17,577 nt of DNA from Magnetococcales bacterium (GTDB taxonomy: Bacteria > Pseudomonadota > Magnetococcia > Magnetococcales > DC0425bin3). The notes under the pieces were generated by a model. It did not search any database. It had not been told where the DNA came from and saw only the letters and a list, made by a program, of their open reading frames with translations. The DNA lies in contig JADGCJ010000065.1 of assembly GCA_015229045.1 (NCBI GenBank), positions 1-17,577 on the forward strand. Reading direction: 5' to 3'. Each line of letters begins with the position of its first letter. Within the stretch, counting starts at the first letter, position 1. This document shows positions 1-9,580 of the stretch, piece by piece. Position numbers and translations under genes: made by a program.

Positions 1-95
1 GGGCACAGCCCTTCCTCCTGGACCTCCATCCCAGTCTTTCAAACATTATGGATTCAGCTCAGAAACAGTATGACTTTTTAAATGCGGTTGCCCTG
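1..95 (-). repeat. Degenerate end of hairpin/TIR repeat element, cut by the window edge
   Basis: Positions 80-95 read on the minus strand as CAGGGCAACCGCATTT, one base different from the 16-bp terminal inverted repeat of the element at 8320-8528. Positions 1-11 form a small hairpin (GGGC, loop ACA, GCCC), and TCCTGGACCT nearby matches the core of the hairpin repeats at 8393 and 14728. I infer that this is the right end of a diverged family member whose left end lies outside the window. No coding capacity is credible here. Confidence 0.5.
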
Positions 96-114
96 CCTTC
101 AGCCCCCAGGTACA

Positions 115-146
115 GGCCCGACCCCGGACTCCAGGGCGGTCGGGCC
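115..146 (-). terminator. Strong hairpin downstream of the minus-strand orphan gene
   Basis: GGCCCGACC (115-123) pairs perfectly with GGTCGGGCC (138-146) across a 14-nt loop. It lies 24 bases beyond the stop of the 170-385 gene in that gene's direction of reading. No U-run follows the stem, so it is not a textbook intrinsic terminator. It may stabilise the 3' end or assist termination. Confidence 0.35.
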
Positions 147-169
147 ACGCGCAAGCCCCCTGCATGACA

Positions 170-385
170 TCAAACCTGACTGCGAATGCGGCTGCCACTC
201 GTGGCGACGGCAGATTGAAAGGCCACCAGATTGCCAAAACTCTCCACGGGGGTTTCGTAGAACAACCGCTCCAGATGATCGGCCGCATCGGCAGCCTCGT
301 CCCGGGTCAATCCCTCGGCGATGATCCTGCCGTTGTGGCACAGGAGAAAACCAACCCCACCGTTGTCAACTTGGAAATGTTTCAT
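170..385 (-). CDS. Small protein of unknown function, 71 aa, sigma-54-type promoter
   Basis: I do not recognise this protein. The start at 385 is chosen because AGGAGG lies 7 nt upstream on the minus strand, a near-ideal ribosome binding site; an upstream in-frame ATG at 457 lacks this support. The N-terminal half (MKHFQVDNGGVGFLLCHNGR) looks like two short beta strands. An acidic, alanine-rich helix follows (residues about 24-42, containing TRDEAADAADHLERL). There is no signal peptide or membrane segment, so it is probably cytosolic. A near-consensus sigma-54 promoter lies about 95 bases upstream at 480-496, and a strong hairpin follows the stop. Together these argue for a real, conditionally expressed small gene. 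No function can be assigned. Confidence 0.6.
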   Translation of the reverse strand: MKHFQVDNGGVGFLLCHNGRIIAEGLTRDEAADAADHLERLFYETPVESFGNLVAFQSAVATSGSRIRSQV

Positions 386-479
386 GAAACCGCCTCCTTC
401 TTTCTTTTTTCGTGGCCTTCCGTGGATGCAGGCAAAACAGTGCCATCTTTCAGGCATCCATCGACTCGCTTAACCTGAA

Positions 480-496
480 AGCAAGATAGGTGCCAA
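480..496 (-). promoter_or_regulatory. Predicted sigma-54 (RpoN) promoter, -24/-12
   Basis: Read on the minus strand the sequence is TTGGCACCTATCTTGCT. The known RpoN consensus is YTGGCACGRNNNTTGCW. All ten core bases (TGGCAC and TTGC) match and the invariant GG-N10-GC spacing is kept. Transcription would start near 470, leaving an untranslated leader of about 85 nt before the ATG at 385. No sigma-54 enhancer-binding protein gene is in view, so the activator is unknown. Confidence 0.6.
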
Positions 497-879
497 ATAA
501 AAAAATCTTCTTGATGCAAAACAAATCAATATGTTGGCCACGCCGACAAACGGCCCGATCGCCCATTCGTCTCATCACCTCGCCCCTCTCTGAACGCAGT
601 CCGGCAAGGAGTGCCGGGAACAAGGCAAAAATGTGACTGTGCATACACGAGAAACATAAAATCTCCACGTGCCCCATGACCTCACCCAAGGTTAAAGTTC
701 CTTATGGTCAACAGGAATGACATCATGTATTGTTCGAGCATGTTGATCGTGGAGGGGTATCTGTGGCATGCGTCCGGCCCGGGCACCCCGACTACCCAGG
801 ATTGACAGGATTGATCCGAGCGAAACGATCCGGATGGTCCGGATTCCGGGCCAGGTTGATCATGCAAAGAGGCTGATTC
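497..879. other. Non-coding stretch with small repeats upstream of the response regulator
   Basis: No credible gene was found. Two notable structures lie near the right end: a direct repeat AGGATTGA at 798-805 and 807-814, and a 7-bp inverted repeat ATCCGGA/TCCGGAT at 828-834 and 838-844 with a 3-nt loop. Both sit 35-80 bases before the response-regulator ATG and could be an operator or part of its leader. A TTGACA at 802-807 has no convincing -10 partner. An AGAGG ribosome binding site precedes the ATG at 880. Confidence 0.4.
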
Positions 880-1281
880 ATGAGGATTTTGATAGTTGAC
901 GATCAGTTCAACAACCGCATGCTTCTGGAAAAGATTCTGGCCAAATATGGCACGTGCGATTTTGCCGCCAACGGCCTTGAAGCCGTGGAAACATTCCAGT
1001 TCGCCCTGGAAGACGGCAATCCCTACGACCTGGTGTGCATGGACATCATGATGCCCGTCATGGATGGCCAGGAGGCCCTGGTACGCATTCGGGAGATCGA
1101 AGACAAAAGCGGCATCGCCACCTCCTCGCCTGCGGTCGTCTTCATGATCAGTGCCCTGGATACCGAGGAGCAGGTTGTCAAAGCCTTTTTCCGTGGCGGC
1201 TGCAACGATTACATTACCAAGCCGGTCACGACGGCCAAGATTATACAGAAAATGAAAGAGTATGGCCTGGTGGCCGGATAG
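880..1281 (+). CDS. Single-domain response regulator (CheY/Spo0F type)
   Basis: The 133-residue protein is one complete receiver domain with no output domain. The expected residues are present: acidic pair D7-D8, phosphoacceptor D55 in CMDIMMPVMDG, a switch Ser at 91 and the conserved Lys 114 in ITKP. Such stand-alone receivers relay phosphate or bind a target protein directly. The start is supported by AGAGG eight bases upstream. The gene lies 81 bases before a large hybrid kinase in the same direction, so the two are probably co-transcribed. I infer that this protein either receives phosphate from that kinase or shuttles it to an Hpt protein. It is not assigned specifically to chemotaxis because no che genes are present. 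Confidence 0.92.
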   Translation: MRILIVDDQFNNRMLLEKILAKYGTCDFAANGLEAVETFQFALEDGNPYDLVCMDIMMPVMDGQEALVRIREIEDKSGIATSSPAVVFMISALDTEEQVVKAFFRGGCNDYITKPVTTAKIIQKMKEYGLVAG

Positions 1282-1362
1282 TCTGCCGGTTTTGTGTGCC
1301 AAGACACCTGACCGACCCCGAGTCACCCGACCCGGGGATTCTCTCGCAGCGGATGTACAGTC

Positions 1363-4572
<3,210 letters not shown>

Positions 4573-4658
4573 AACACGAACTCTCCCTTGACCTCGGAAA
4601 AAAAATGTGGTGGAAGTGAAACCCTGTCTGTTGCAAACAACCCTCAACGGAAAACACC

Positions 4659-5441
4659 ATGGCCAAAGCGGCTGAACACCCCTTGCAGGAAGCTGCCAAC
4701 AAGGCAAGCCTGTGTACCTCGGGCAAGGTGCGTCCCCATATCCTGCGCAGATTTGATCGGGATCTGGAGAATCTCGAACAGCACATTCTCGACATGGGTG
4801 GCGCTGCTCTTCAGCAACTGGTCATGGTCAATCAGGCCCTGTTGACCATGGACGAGGCGTTGGCTTCCCAGGTCATGGCCGACGACCAAAGTGTGGATGA
4901 CCTGGAGACCCTGGTCGACGAAGAGTGTGTCTCCCTTCTCATCCATCATCAGCCCGTGGCGGATGATTTGCGTACCGTGGTGTGTTCCTTGCGGTCGGCG
5001 CACCATCTGGAGCGCATCGGTGATTATGCCGGCAATATTGCCGAACGGGTCCGCACCATCTGCCAGCACCCCCCCTCACCCCTGATCAATCCCGTCGTGG
5101 CCATGGGCAGGCTGGCCACGCAGCAATTGCACAGTCTGCTTGAGGCCTATCGCCGCAAAGATGGCGACCTGGCCCTGGTCGTGCGCAACCAGGACGTCGA
5201 GGTGGATGCCTGCAACAACGAAGCCTTCCAGAGCATCATGGCCCACATGATGCTGTCGCCGCAGGATGTTCCCTGCTGTGTCCACCTGCTGTTCGTTGCC
5301 AGAAACTATGAGCGGCTGTGCGACCATATCACGGATGTGGCCGAAAATATTCACTACCTGGCCCACGGAACCCACATGGCCTCCCCGCGTCCCAAGGCGG
5401 ACATGACCAGAACCTATCTTCCTGGTTTTCCGTCGGAGTAG
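4659..5441 (+). CDS. phoU: PhoU-family phosphate signalling protein
   Basis: The 260-residue protein has the all-helical PhoU fold with two repeats. Each carries the characteristic metal-binding signature: HHLERIGDYAGNIAE (residues 115-129) and NYERLCDHITDVAEN (216-230). PhoU links the Pst phosphate transporter to the PhoR kinase and represses the Pho response when phosphate is plentiful. About 25 residues precede the usual start of the family, consistent with 260 rather than roughly 235 residues. The ribosome binding site before the ATG is weak. No pst or phoB/phoR genes are nearby. Instead the gene follows the hybrid kinase by 86 bases, so it may be a stand-alone PhoU or serve that kinase. 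The family call is firm; the specific role is inferred. Confidence 0.9.
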   Translation: MAKAAEHPLQEAANKASLCTSGKVRPHILRRFDRDLENLEQHILDMGGAALQQLVMVNQALLTMDEALASQVMADDQSVDDLETLVDEECVSLLIHHQPVADDLRTVVCSLRSAHHLERIGDYAGNIAERVRTICQHPPSPLINPVVAMGRLATQQLHSLLEAYRRKDGDLALVVRNQDVEVDACNNEAFQSIMAHMMLSPQDVPCCVHLLFVARNYERLCDHITDVAENIHYLAHGTHMASPRPKADMTRTYLPGFPSE

Positions 5442-5506
5442 GTCTCTTTTCAGGCTGCTTTTCCGGCTGGTTGTTCCCTCTCTGCCACGCTCGCGACCAT
5501 CCCTTC

Positions 5507-5542
5507 GCAAAAGGACGGCTTTTTGCATTGCCGATTGCAATG
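5507..5542 (+). terminator. Tandem hairpins after phoU
   Basis: GCAAAAG (5507-5513) pairs with CTTTTTGC (5519-5526), with one bulged base, and places a T-run in its descending arm. It is followed at once by CATTGC/GCAATG (5526-5531 and 5537-5542). They lie about 65 bases after the phoU stop and well before the next gene, a sensible place for a weak intrinsic terminator. The stem is AT-rich, so this is tentative. Confidence 0.35.
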
Positions 5543-5672
5543 AGTGTTGCATGGTGCAGGAGATTGCGCCTGAAAGATATGTTTTACCCTTCTATATCAT
5601 AGGATTATCAACTGGCATGAAATGTGTGAGACCGATTGTCAAGCCATCACAATGTGTAAAAGGAATTTTACC

Positions 5673-6749
5673 ATGGATGCCAATGACAATCAGTCAAGGG
5701 GCAACATTGCAGACAGAGCGCCTTCTTCCGTCAAGGAGATCATGGAGTTGCCGTGGATTCTGGCGCGCTGTCTGAATCAGTTTTGGCAACCCGAACAGGG
5801 GCGGTACGCCATGGCCCACATCCCTCTGTCTGACGAGCCCGTGCAAAAGTTTCGTCTGCTGGTCGATGAACAGCACCGAAACATGGGACTGATTGTCCGC
5901 TACTGGCTGGAGGGATGGCTGAACATGCCCACCGAGCTGGAGTTGTTTGGCAAGGATCCTGCCGGACCCGGGAAGAGCGATGCCGCACAGTGCACTCTTT
6001 TCATGGTCGATGCGGATGGACACCATGGCCCTGGCAAGACCCTGCATCGGACCCCACACGGGGAGATGCCAACCATCGTGGCCGTCAGCCCTGGTCGCAT
6101 GGGTTGGCGCGATGAAAACGGAGGTGCGCTGTATCTGTTGACCGCTCCTCCGGCAGAAAAGTGGGCACCTCTGGAATTCGTGAGTCGGCTGGCCATCCTC
6201 GTCTGTTTTGTTTTTGAACTGGCCTGTCGACGGCGTCCGACGGACCAGAGCATTGTGGTGCGCATGACGGCAGCATTGCGTCATTTGCCTCTGCTGGTGG
6301 CTTCGGTCCTCGATCTTGAGGGGCGTATCGCTGCCGCTGCCCAGGATATCATCGCTTCCGGATCGCCTGTTCTCCTGGGTTGGGGTCCATCCCGGGCCAT
6401 CAATCGGGAGATCAAACAACAACTGTCGCTGTTGGGAATCACCTCAGAGATCGCCGATCATCTGGAATCCGCCATAACCCCCGCCTCGCCCATCCTGTGT
6501 CTTGCCCCCGACGATGCCTGGCACGATACGGCCATGAAAACCTTGCAACAGTTCGTGACCCCTTCGAGAAAGTTGCTCCTGTTGACGGGACGTCCGGAGG
6601 CTTTGGCTCTCCAGGAACCGGGACAGGTGGTCATTGGATTGCCTGCCGCCGATCTCATGGTACAGACAATCATCAGCGCTGTGGTCATGCAGCTTTTTGT
6701 CTGTCATGTCCAGGCCTTTCTTGAGGGGGTACCTGGGCAGTTACGATAA
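5673..6749 (+). CDS. GlmS isomerase-domain-like protein (two SIS folds), catalytic motifs lost
   Basis: The start at 5673 has AAAAGGA about 8 bases upstream and gives 358 residues, about the length of the GlmS sugar-isomerase half. There is no glutaminase domain. By eye it tracks GlmS from end to end. SVKEIMELPWIL (19-30) fits the lead-in LKEIYEQP. FRLLVDEQHRNMGLIVRYWL (60-79) fits the first SIS strand and helix. MPTELEL fits IPCDVEI. MPTIVAVSPGRMGWRDENG fits the strand before the second sugar-binding loop. ALRHLPLLVASVLDLEGRI (201-219) fits the inter-domain linker. VLLGWG (233-238) opens SIS2, and MQLFVCHVQAFLEG (339-352) matches QLLAYHVALIKG. The substrate loops are gone: CGTS reads DEQH, and SQSGET, ExKHGP and the C-terminal PRNLAKSVT are absent. 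I infer a non-catalytic paralogue, perhaps a regulator or partner in amino-sugar synthesis. It precedes glmM by about 150 bases. Confidence 0.65.
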   Translation: MDANDNQSRGNIADRAPSSVKEIMELPWILARCLNQFWQPEQGRYAMAHIPLSDEPVQKFRLLVDEQHRNMGLIVRYWLEGWLNMPTELELFGKDPAGPGKSDAAQCTLFMVDADGHHGPGKTLHRTPHGEMPTIVAVSPGRMGWRDENGGALYLLTAPPAEKWAPLEFVSRLAILVCFVFELACRRRPTDQSIVVRMTAALRHLPLLVASVLDLEGRIAAAAQDIIASGSPVLLGWGPSRAINREIKQQLSLLGITSEIADHLESAITPASPILCLAPDDAWHDTAMKTLQQFVTPSRKLLLLTGRPEALALQEPGQVVIGLPAADLMVQTIISAVVMQLFVCHVQAFLEGVPGQLR

Positions 6750-6902
6750 GTTAAAAATACTCTCTATTTTCAATATCCGTTGATCGATCACTCCGTCGAT
6801 CCCGAGTTTGACTTTGACATTTTGCGCATAATGGATCATGTTCTGGCACCGGAACGAAAGGAAAGGGAGTTCGGCGATGGTCACCAGGAGGCGTTCTCTG
6901 TC

Positions 6903-8285
6903 ATGGGTGGATCCCCGGAAAAATCAGGCAGCAGAAAGTTGTTTGGCACTGACGGTATTCGTGGTCTGGCCAATGTCCACCCCATGACACCGGAGTTGGT
7001 GTTGCGCCTGGGTCGGGCTGTGGGCGTGGTTCTGAAACAGGGGACACACCCCAGACGCGTGATCCTCGGCAAGGATACCCGTCTGTCGGGCTACATGTTC
7101 GAGTCCTGTCTGCGCGCCGGGCTCACCTCCATGGGGGTCCACTGTCTGCATGTCGGATCCCTGCCGACACCGGCCATCGCCTTTTTGACCCGCGCCCTGC
7201 GCGCCGATGCCGGTATCATGATCTCCGCTTCGCACAATCCGTTTCACGACAATGGCATCAAGTTTTTTGACGCCAACGGCATGAAGCTGCCCGATGAGAT
7301 GGAGCACGAGATCGAACGCATCGTCTTCGAAGAGAACCTGGATGCCCATCTCCCTCTGTCGGTCGACCTGGGCAAGGCCTTCAACATTGAAGACGCCCCG
7401 GGACGCTATATCGAATTTTGCAAGAACACCTTTCCCAAGTCCCTGCGCCTGGATGGTTTGCGCGTGGTGGTGGATTGTGCCCACGGGGCATCGTACAAGG
7501 TGGCCCCGAGCGTCTTCTGGGAGTTGGGCGCCGACGTGGTGGCCATCGGCGACGAACCCGACGGACGCAACATCAACGACGGCTACGGTTCGCTTTTTCC
7601 GAAAAAAATCCAGGAGAAGGTCCAGGAGGTGCGCGCCGATATCGGCGTGGCCTTCGACGGCGATGCCGACCGGCTCCTCGTCTGCGACGAACAGGGCAGA
7701 ATTCTGGATGGAGACCATCTCCTGGCCATGAGTGCCCAGGAGATGCACCGCAACGGCACCCTGCGCGGCGGCGGCATCGTCACCACGGTCATGTCCAACC
7801 TGGGGCTGGAACGCTTCGTCTCCCGGCTGGGTCTCCAGATGGTGCGTACCCAGGTGGGGGATCGCTACGTCCTCGAGCACATGGTCAAACATGGGTTCAA
7901 TCTGGGCGGCGAGCAGTCGGGGCACGTCATCTTCCTCGACCACAATTCGACCGGCGATGGTCTGGTCTCGGCGATCAAGATTCTCGAGCTGATGACCACC
8001 CGCCAGCGTCCCCTTTCGGAACTCGCCGCCGATATGCACCTCGTGCCGCAAATTTTGAAAAATGTCCGCTACCAGAACGGTGCCGATCCCCTGGCCGATC
8101 CCCAGGTGCAAACAATCATCGCGCAGGTGGAGCAGGAGTTGGTCGGCAACGGTCGCCTCCTGGTACGCAAGTCGGGCACTGAACCCAAAATTCGCGTCAT
8201 GCTGGAAGGGGACTCGCAAGCCAGAATCGAAACCCTGGTCGAAGATATCTGCAAAGTCATCCGCCGTGCCGGCGATGCCTCGTGA
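6903..8285 (+). CDS. glmM: Phosphoglucosamine mutase
   Basis: GlmM interconverts glucosamine-6-phosphate and glucosamine-1-phosphate in the cytosol, the step between GlmS and GlmU toward UDP-GlcNAc for peptidoglycan and LPS. With the ATG at 6903 the protein has 460 residues (family about 445) and begins close to the usual KLFGTDGIRG motif (12-21). AGGAGG at 6886-6891 supports this start, though the 11-nt spacer is long. An in-frame ATG at 6831 has no ribosome binding site. Conserved elements are the phosphoserine loop MISASHNP (S110 catalytic), the Mg loop DGDADR (252-257), the sugar loop GEQSGH (336-341) and the phosphate loop RKSGTEPKIRVM (422-433). All key residues are present. The GlmS-like gene upstream is in the same direction and may be co-transcribed. 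Confidence 0.97.
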   Translation: MGGSPEKSGSRKLFGTDGIRGLANVHPMTPELVLRLGRAVGVVLKQGTHPRRVILGKDTRLSGYMFESCLRAGLTSMGVHCLHVGSLPTPAIAFLTRALRADAGIMISASHNPFHDNGIKFFDANGMKLPDEMEHEIERIVFEENLDAHLPLSVDLGKAFNIEDAPGRYIEFCKNTFPKSLRLDGLRVVVDCAHGASYKVAPSVFWELGADVVAIGDEPDGRNINDGYGSLFPKKIQEKVQEVRADIGVAFDGDADRLLVCDEQGRILDGDHLLAMSAQEMHRNGTLRGGGIVTTVMSNLGLERFVSRLGLQMVRTQVGDRYVLEHMVKHGFNLGGEQSGHVIFLDHNSTGDGLVSAIKILELMTTRQRPLSELAADMHLVPQILKNVRYQNGADPLADPQVQTIIAQVEQELVGNGRLLVRKSGTEPKIRVMLEGDSQARIETLVEDICKVIRRAGDAS

Positions 8286-8310
8286 CTTGAAAACCTGAAG
8301 AGTTGGCACC

Positions 8311-8319
8311 CTTCCTGCG
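8311..8319. repeat. Left copy of 9-bp target-site duplication (CTTCCTGCG)
   Basis: CTTCCTGCG occurs here and again at 8529-8537, immediately outside the two ends of the 8320-8528 inverted-repeat element. The next base is C on both sides, so the duplication could be counted as 10 bp. The symmetry of the inverted repeats favours 9. Confidence 0.8.
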
Positions 8320-8528
8320 CAGGGCAATCGCATTTAAACCGCGTCCACTTTGGGACACGTCGTTTTTTTGTTCGGAAAAAAATGTTGGCATGAAAGATTT
8401 TATCGGGGCTTCGCCCCAAACCCCACCAGGACTCTGTCCTGGACCTGCCAGGGAGCCGGCCCCCTGGACCCCGATGCCAAAAAGCGATCATGGCCTCGGA
8501 TGTGCCAGTTTCAAATGCGATTGCCCTG
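8320..8528. mobile_element. MITE-like non-autonomous element with terminal inverted repeats
   Basis: The left end CAGGGCAATCGCATTT (8320-8335) is the exact reverse complement of the right end (8513-8528), a 16-bp perfect terminal inverted repeat. It extends by AAAC after a one-base offset. A 9-bp direct repeat flanks it exactly. The 209-bp interior codes for no transposase and carries a three-hairpin core at 8393-8476. These are the defining marks of a miniature inverted-repeat element mobilised in trans. A 9-bp duplication fits families such as IS4 or ISAs1, but I cannot name the parent. Matching ends occur at 80-95 and 17524-17539. It lies between glmM and the infC promoter. Confidence 0.75.
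8393..8476 (+). repeat. Three-hairpin repeat core, copy A
   Basis: Three adjacent stems: GGGGC/GCCCC (8405-8409, 8413-8417, loop TTC), CCAGGAC/GTCCTGG (8426-8432, 8436-8442, loop TCT) and CCAGGG/CCCTGG (8448-8453, 8462-8467). Copy B at 14728-14812 is very similar in sequence but lacks the terminal inverted repeats. In both copies the core starts with AAAGATTTTAT. This is a repetitive extragenic palindrome-like module, nested here inside the MITE-like element. It could fold as RNA or DNA. Confidence 0.8.
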
Positions 8529-8537
8529 CTTCCTGCG
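8529..8537. repeat. Right copy of 9-bp target-site duplication
   Basis: CTTCCTGCG directly follows the right terminal inverted repeat and matches the copy at 8311-8319. This indicates an insertion whose ends are still intact. Confidence 0.8.
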
Positions 8538-8546
8538 CGTGAGGTG

Positions 8547-8575
8547 TTGTCCAATGGCCTCGGAGGCTTCATAAT
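8547..8575 (+). promoter_or_regulatory. Candidate sigma-70 promoter for infC operon
   Basis: TTGTCC (8547-8552) and CATAAT (8570-8575) are separated by 17 bases, matching 4/6 and 5/6 of the housekeeping consensus. Transcription would start near 8582, giving a leader of about 150 nt before the infC start at 8730. It lies just right of the MITE-like element, so the insertion left it intact. Confidence 0.45.
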
Positions 8576-8668
8576 GGCGAAAGGGGGTATTTTGTGTCAA
8601 AAGGTATGTCGAAGAGCATGCCGACAGCGGAACAGACCTGAAAAAAATGCCGTATCGTTTCACCCCGC

Positions 8669-8690
8669 TGACGCCTGATGGGCTGCGTCA
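8669..8690 (+). promoter_or_regulatory. Hairpin in the infC leader
   Basis: TGACGC (8669-8674) pairs with GCGTCA (8685-8690) across a 10-nt loop, 40 bases before the infC start. No T-run follows directly. It may take part in translational or transcriptional control of the operon, as infC leaders often do, but nothing here proves it. Confidence 0.35.
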
Positions 8691-8716
8691 ATACCCGGGG
8701 TGGTCACTTTTTCTCT

Positions 8717-8722
8717 GGAGGG
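8717..8722 (+). promoter_or_regulatory. Ribosome binding site that fixes the ATA start of infC
   Basis: GGAGGG lies 7 nt before ATA at 8730. No ATG, GTG or TTG occurs at the right distance from it in this frame. The GTG at 8700 is upstream of the site and has no site of its own. This spacing makes ATA the most likely initiation codon. Confidence 0.75.
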
Positions 8723-8729
8723 AACAGCC

Positions 8730-9290
8730 ATAAGCAAACAGCCAGTCAAAGATCGGGGACCCCAGCTGACGGACACTACCCGCATCAACGAGCAGATTCG
8801 GGTGCCGGAGGTTCGCCTGATCGATGAAAACTCAGAGCAGGTCGGAATTGTCAACCGCACGGAGGCCATGAACCGCGCCTTCGAGGCCGGGCTTGATCTC
8901 GTGGAAGTGGCGCCGGAAGCAAGGCCCCCCGTCTGCAAGATCATGGATTACACCAAGTTCAAGTACCAAAAAGCGATTCGCGAGCGCCAGGCCCGCAAAA
9001 ATCAAACCCGGATCGACACCAAAGAGGTGAAGTTCCGGCCCGGCACAGACATCCATGACTATGACGTCAAGCTCCGCAGTATCCGCAAGTTTCTGGAGCA
9101 GGGCAACAAGGTCAAATGCACCCTGCGTTTTCGGGGTCGGGAAATGGCCCACCAGGAGCTGGGCATGACCCTCCTGGGACGCCTGGAAGTCGCCCTGGAA
9201 GACCTGGCCAAAGTGGAACAGAGACCGCGTCTGATGGGTCGCCAGATGACCATGGTGGTGGCCCCGACAGCCCCGGTAAAAAAGAAATAA
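8730..9290 (+). CDS. infC: Translation initiation factor IF-3, rare ATA start
   Basis: IF-3 binds the 30S subunit, prevents premature 50S joining and proofreads start codons and initiator tRNA. The 186-residue product fits the family (about 180). The N-domain carries RINEQIRVPEVRLID and the VEVAPEARPPVCKIMDY motif. A lysine/arginine-rich linker follows (KFKYQKAIRERQARKNQ), then the C-domain (KEVKFRPGTDIHDYDVK, RFRGREMAHQELG). Translation appears to begin at ATA, placed 7 nt after GGAGGG. E. coli infC uses AUU, and IF-3 discriminates against such codons to repress its own synthesis. I infer the same autoregulation here. The gene starts the operon infC-rpmI-rplT, with rpmI 33 bases downstream. 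thrS, often located upstream, is absent. Confidence 0.95.
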   Translation: MSKQPVKDRGPQLTDTTRINEQIRVPEVRLIDENSEQVGIVNRTEAMNRAFEAGLDLVEVAPEARPPVCKIMDYTKFKYQKAIRERQARKNQTRIDTKEVKFRPGTDIHDYDVKLRSIRKFLEQGNKVKCTLRFRGREMAHQELGMTLLGRLEVALEDLAKVEQRPRLMGRQMTMVVAPTAPVKKK

Positions 9291-9323
9291 AATTGCCGCG
9301 CAAACAGTTCAACGGATAGAGAT

Positions 9324-9524
9324 ATGCCCAAGATCAAAACCCACCGGGGCGCCGCCAAACGGTTCAAGCTCACCGGCTCTGGAAAATTCAAGCGCAACAA
9401 AGCGTTCAAGCAGCATATTCTGACATCGAAGAGCCAGAAACGGAAACGTAACATGCGCCAGGCAGGCATGGTGGCCGATGTCGACATGGCCGCCATCCAT
9501 CGCATGCTGCCGAATCACTACTGA
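9324..9524 (+). CDS. rpmI: 50S ribosomal protein L35
   Basis: The 66-residue basic protein starts [20 protein letters not shown] and contains the lysine/arginine-rich [16 protein letters not shown] segment typical of L35. It is a late-assembly protein of the large subunit. Length and gene order between infC and rplT are standard. The ribosome binding site is weak (GGATAGAGAT before the ATG). That suits the translational control by L20 known in E. coli, but no operator was shown here. Confidence 0.97.
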   Translation: MPKIKTHRGAAKRFKLTGSGKFKRNKAFKQHILTSKSQKRKRNMRQAGMVADVDMAAIHRMLPNHY

Positions 9525-9556
9525 AGCATCTGGCACACTCGAAAGAGTCGGTCGGC

Positions 9557-9580
9557 GTTCCTTGTGATCAACTGAGGAAC
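9557..9580 (+). promoter_or_regulatory. Hairpin in the 155-nt rpmI-rplT spacer
   Basis: GTTCCT (9557-9562) pairs with AGGAAC (9575-9580) across 12 nt. The spacer between rpmI and rplT is longer than I recall for E. coli. The hairpin lies about 100 bases before the rplT start. It may be part of an L20 control structure or simply space-filling RNA. Confidence 0.3.

Noticed and set aside
5442..5672. An upstream ATG at 5622 for the GlmS-like gene
   Set aside because: The extra 17 residues (Cys-rich, no ribosome binding site) do not match the family. The ATG at 5673 has an AAAAGGA site.
6924..8333. A 469-codon minus-strand open frame
   Set aside because: Antisense to glmM, with the same compositional bias and no recognisable motif.
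8490..8678. A possible 62-aa gene between the MITE-like element and infC
   Set aside because: It begins inside the element and runs through its terminal repeat, the target duplication and the predicted infC promoter. It lacks a ribosome binding site.
8700..8729. GTG at 8700 as the infC start
   Set aside because: It would place the strong GGAGGG site inside the gene and has none upstream. The ATA at 8730 is correctly spaced.
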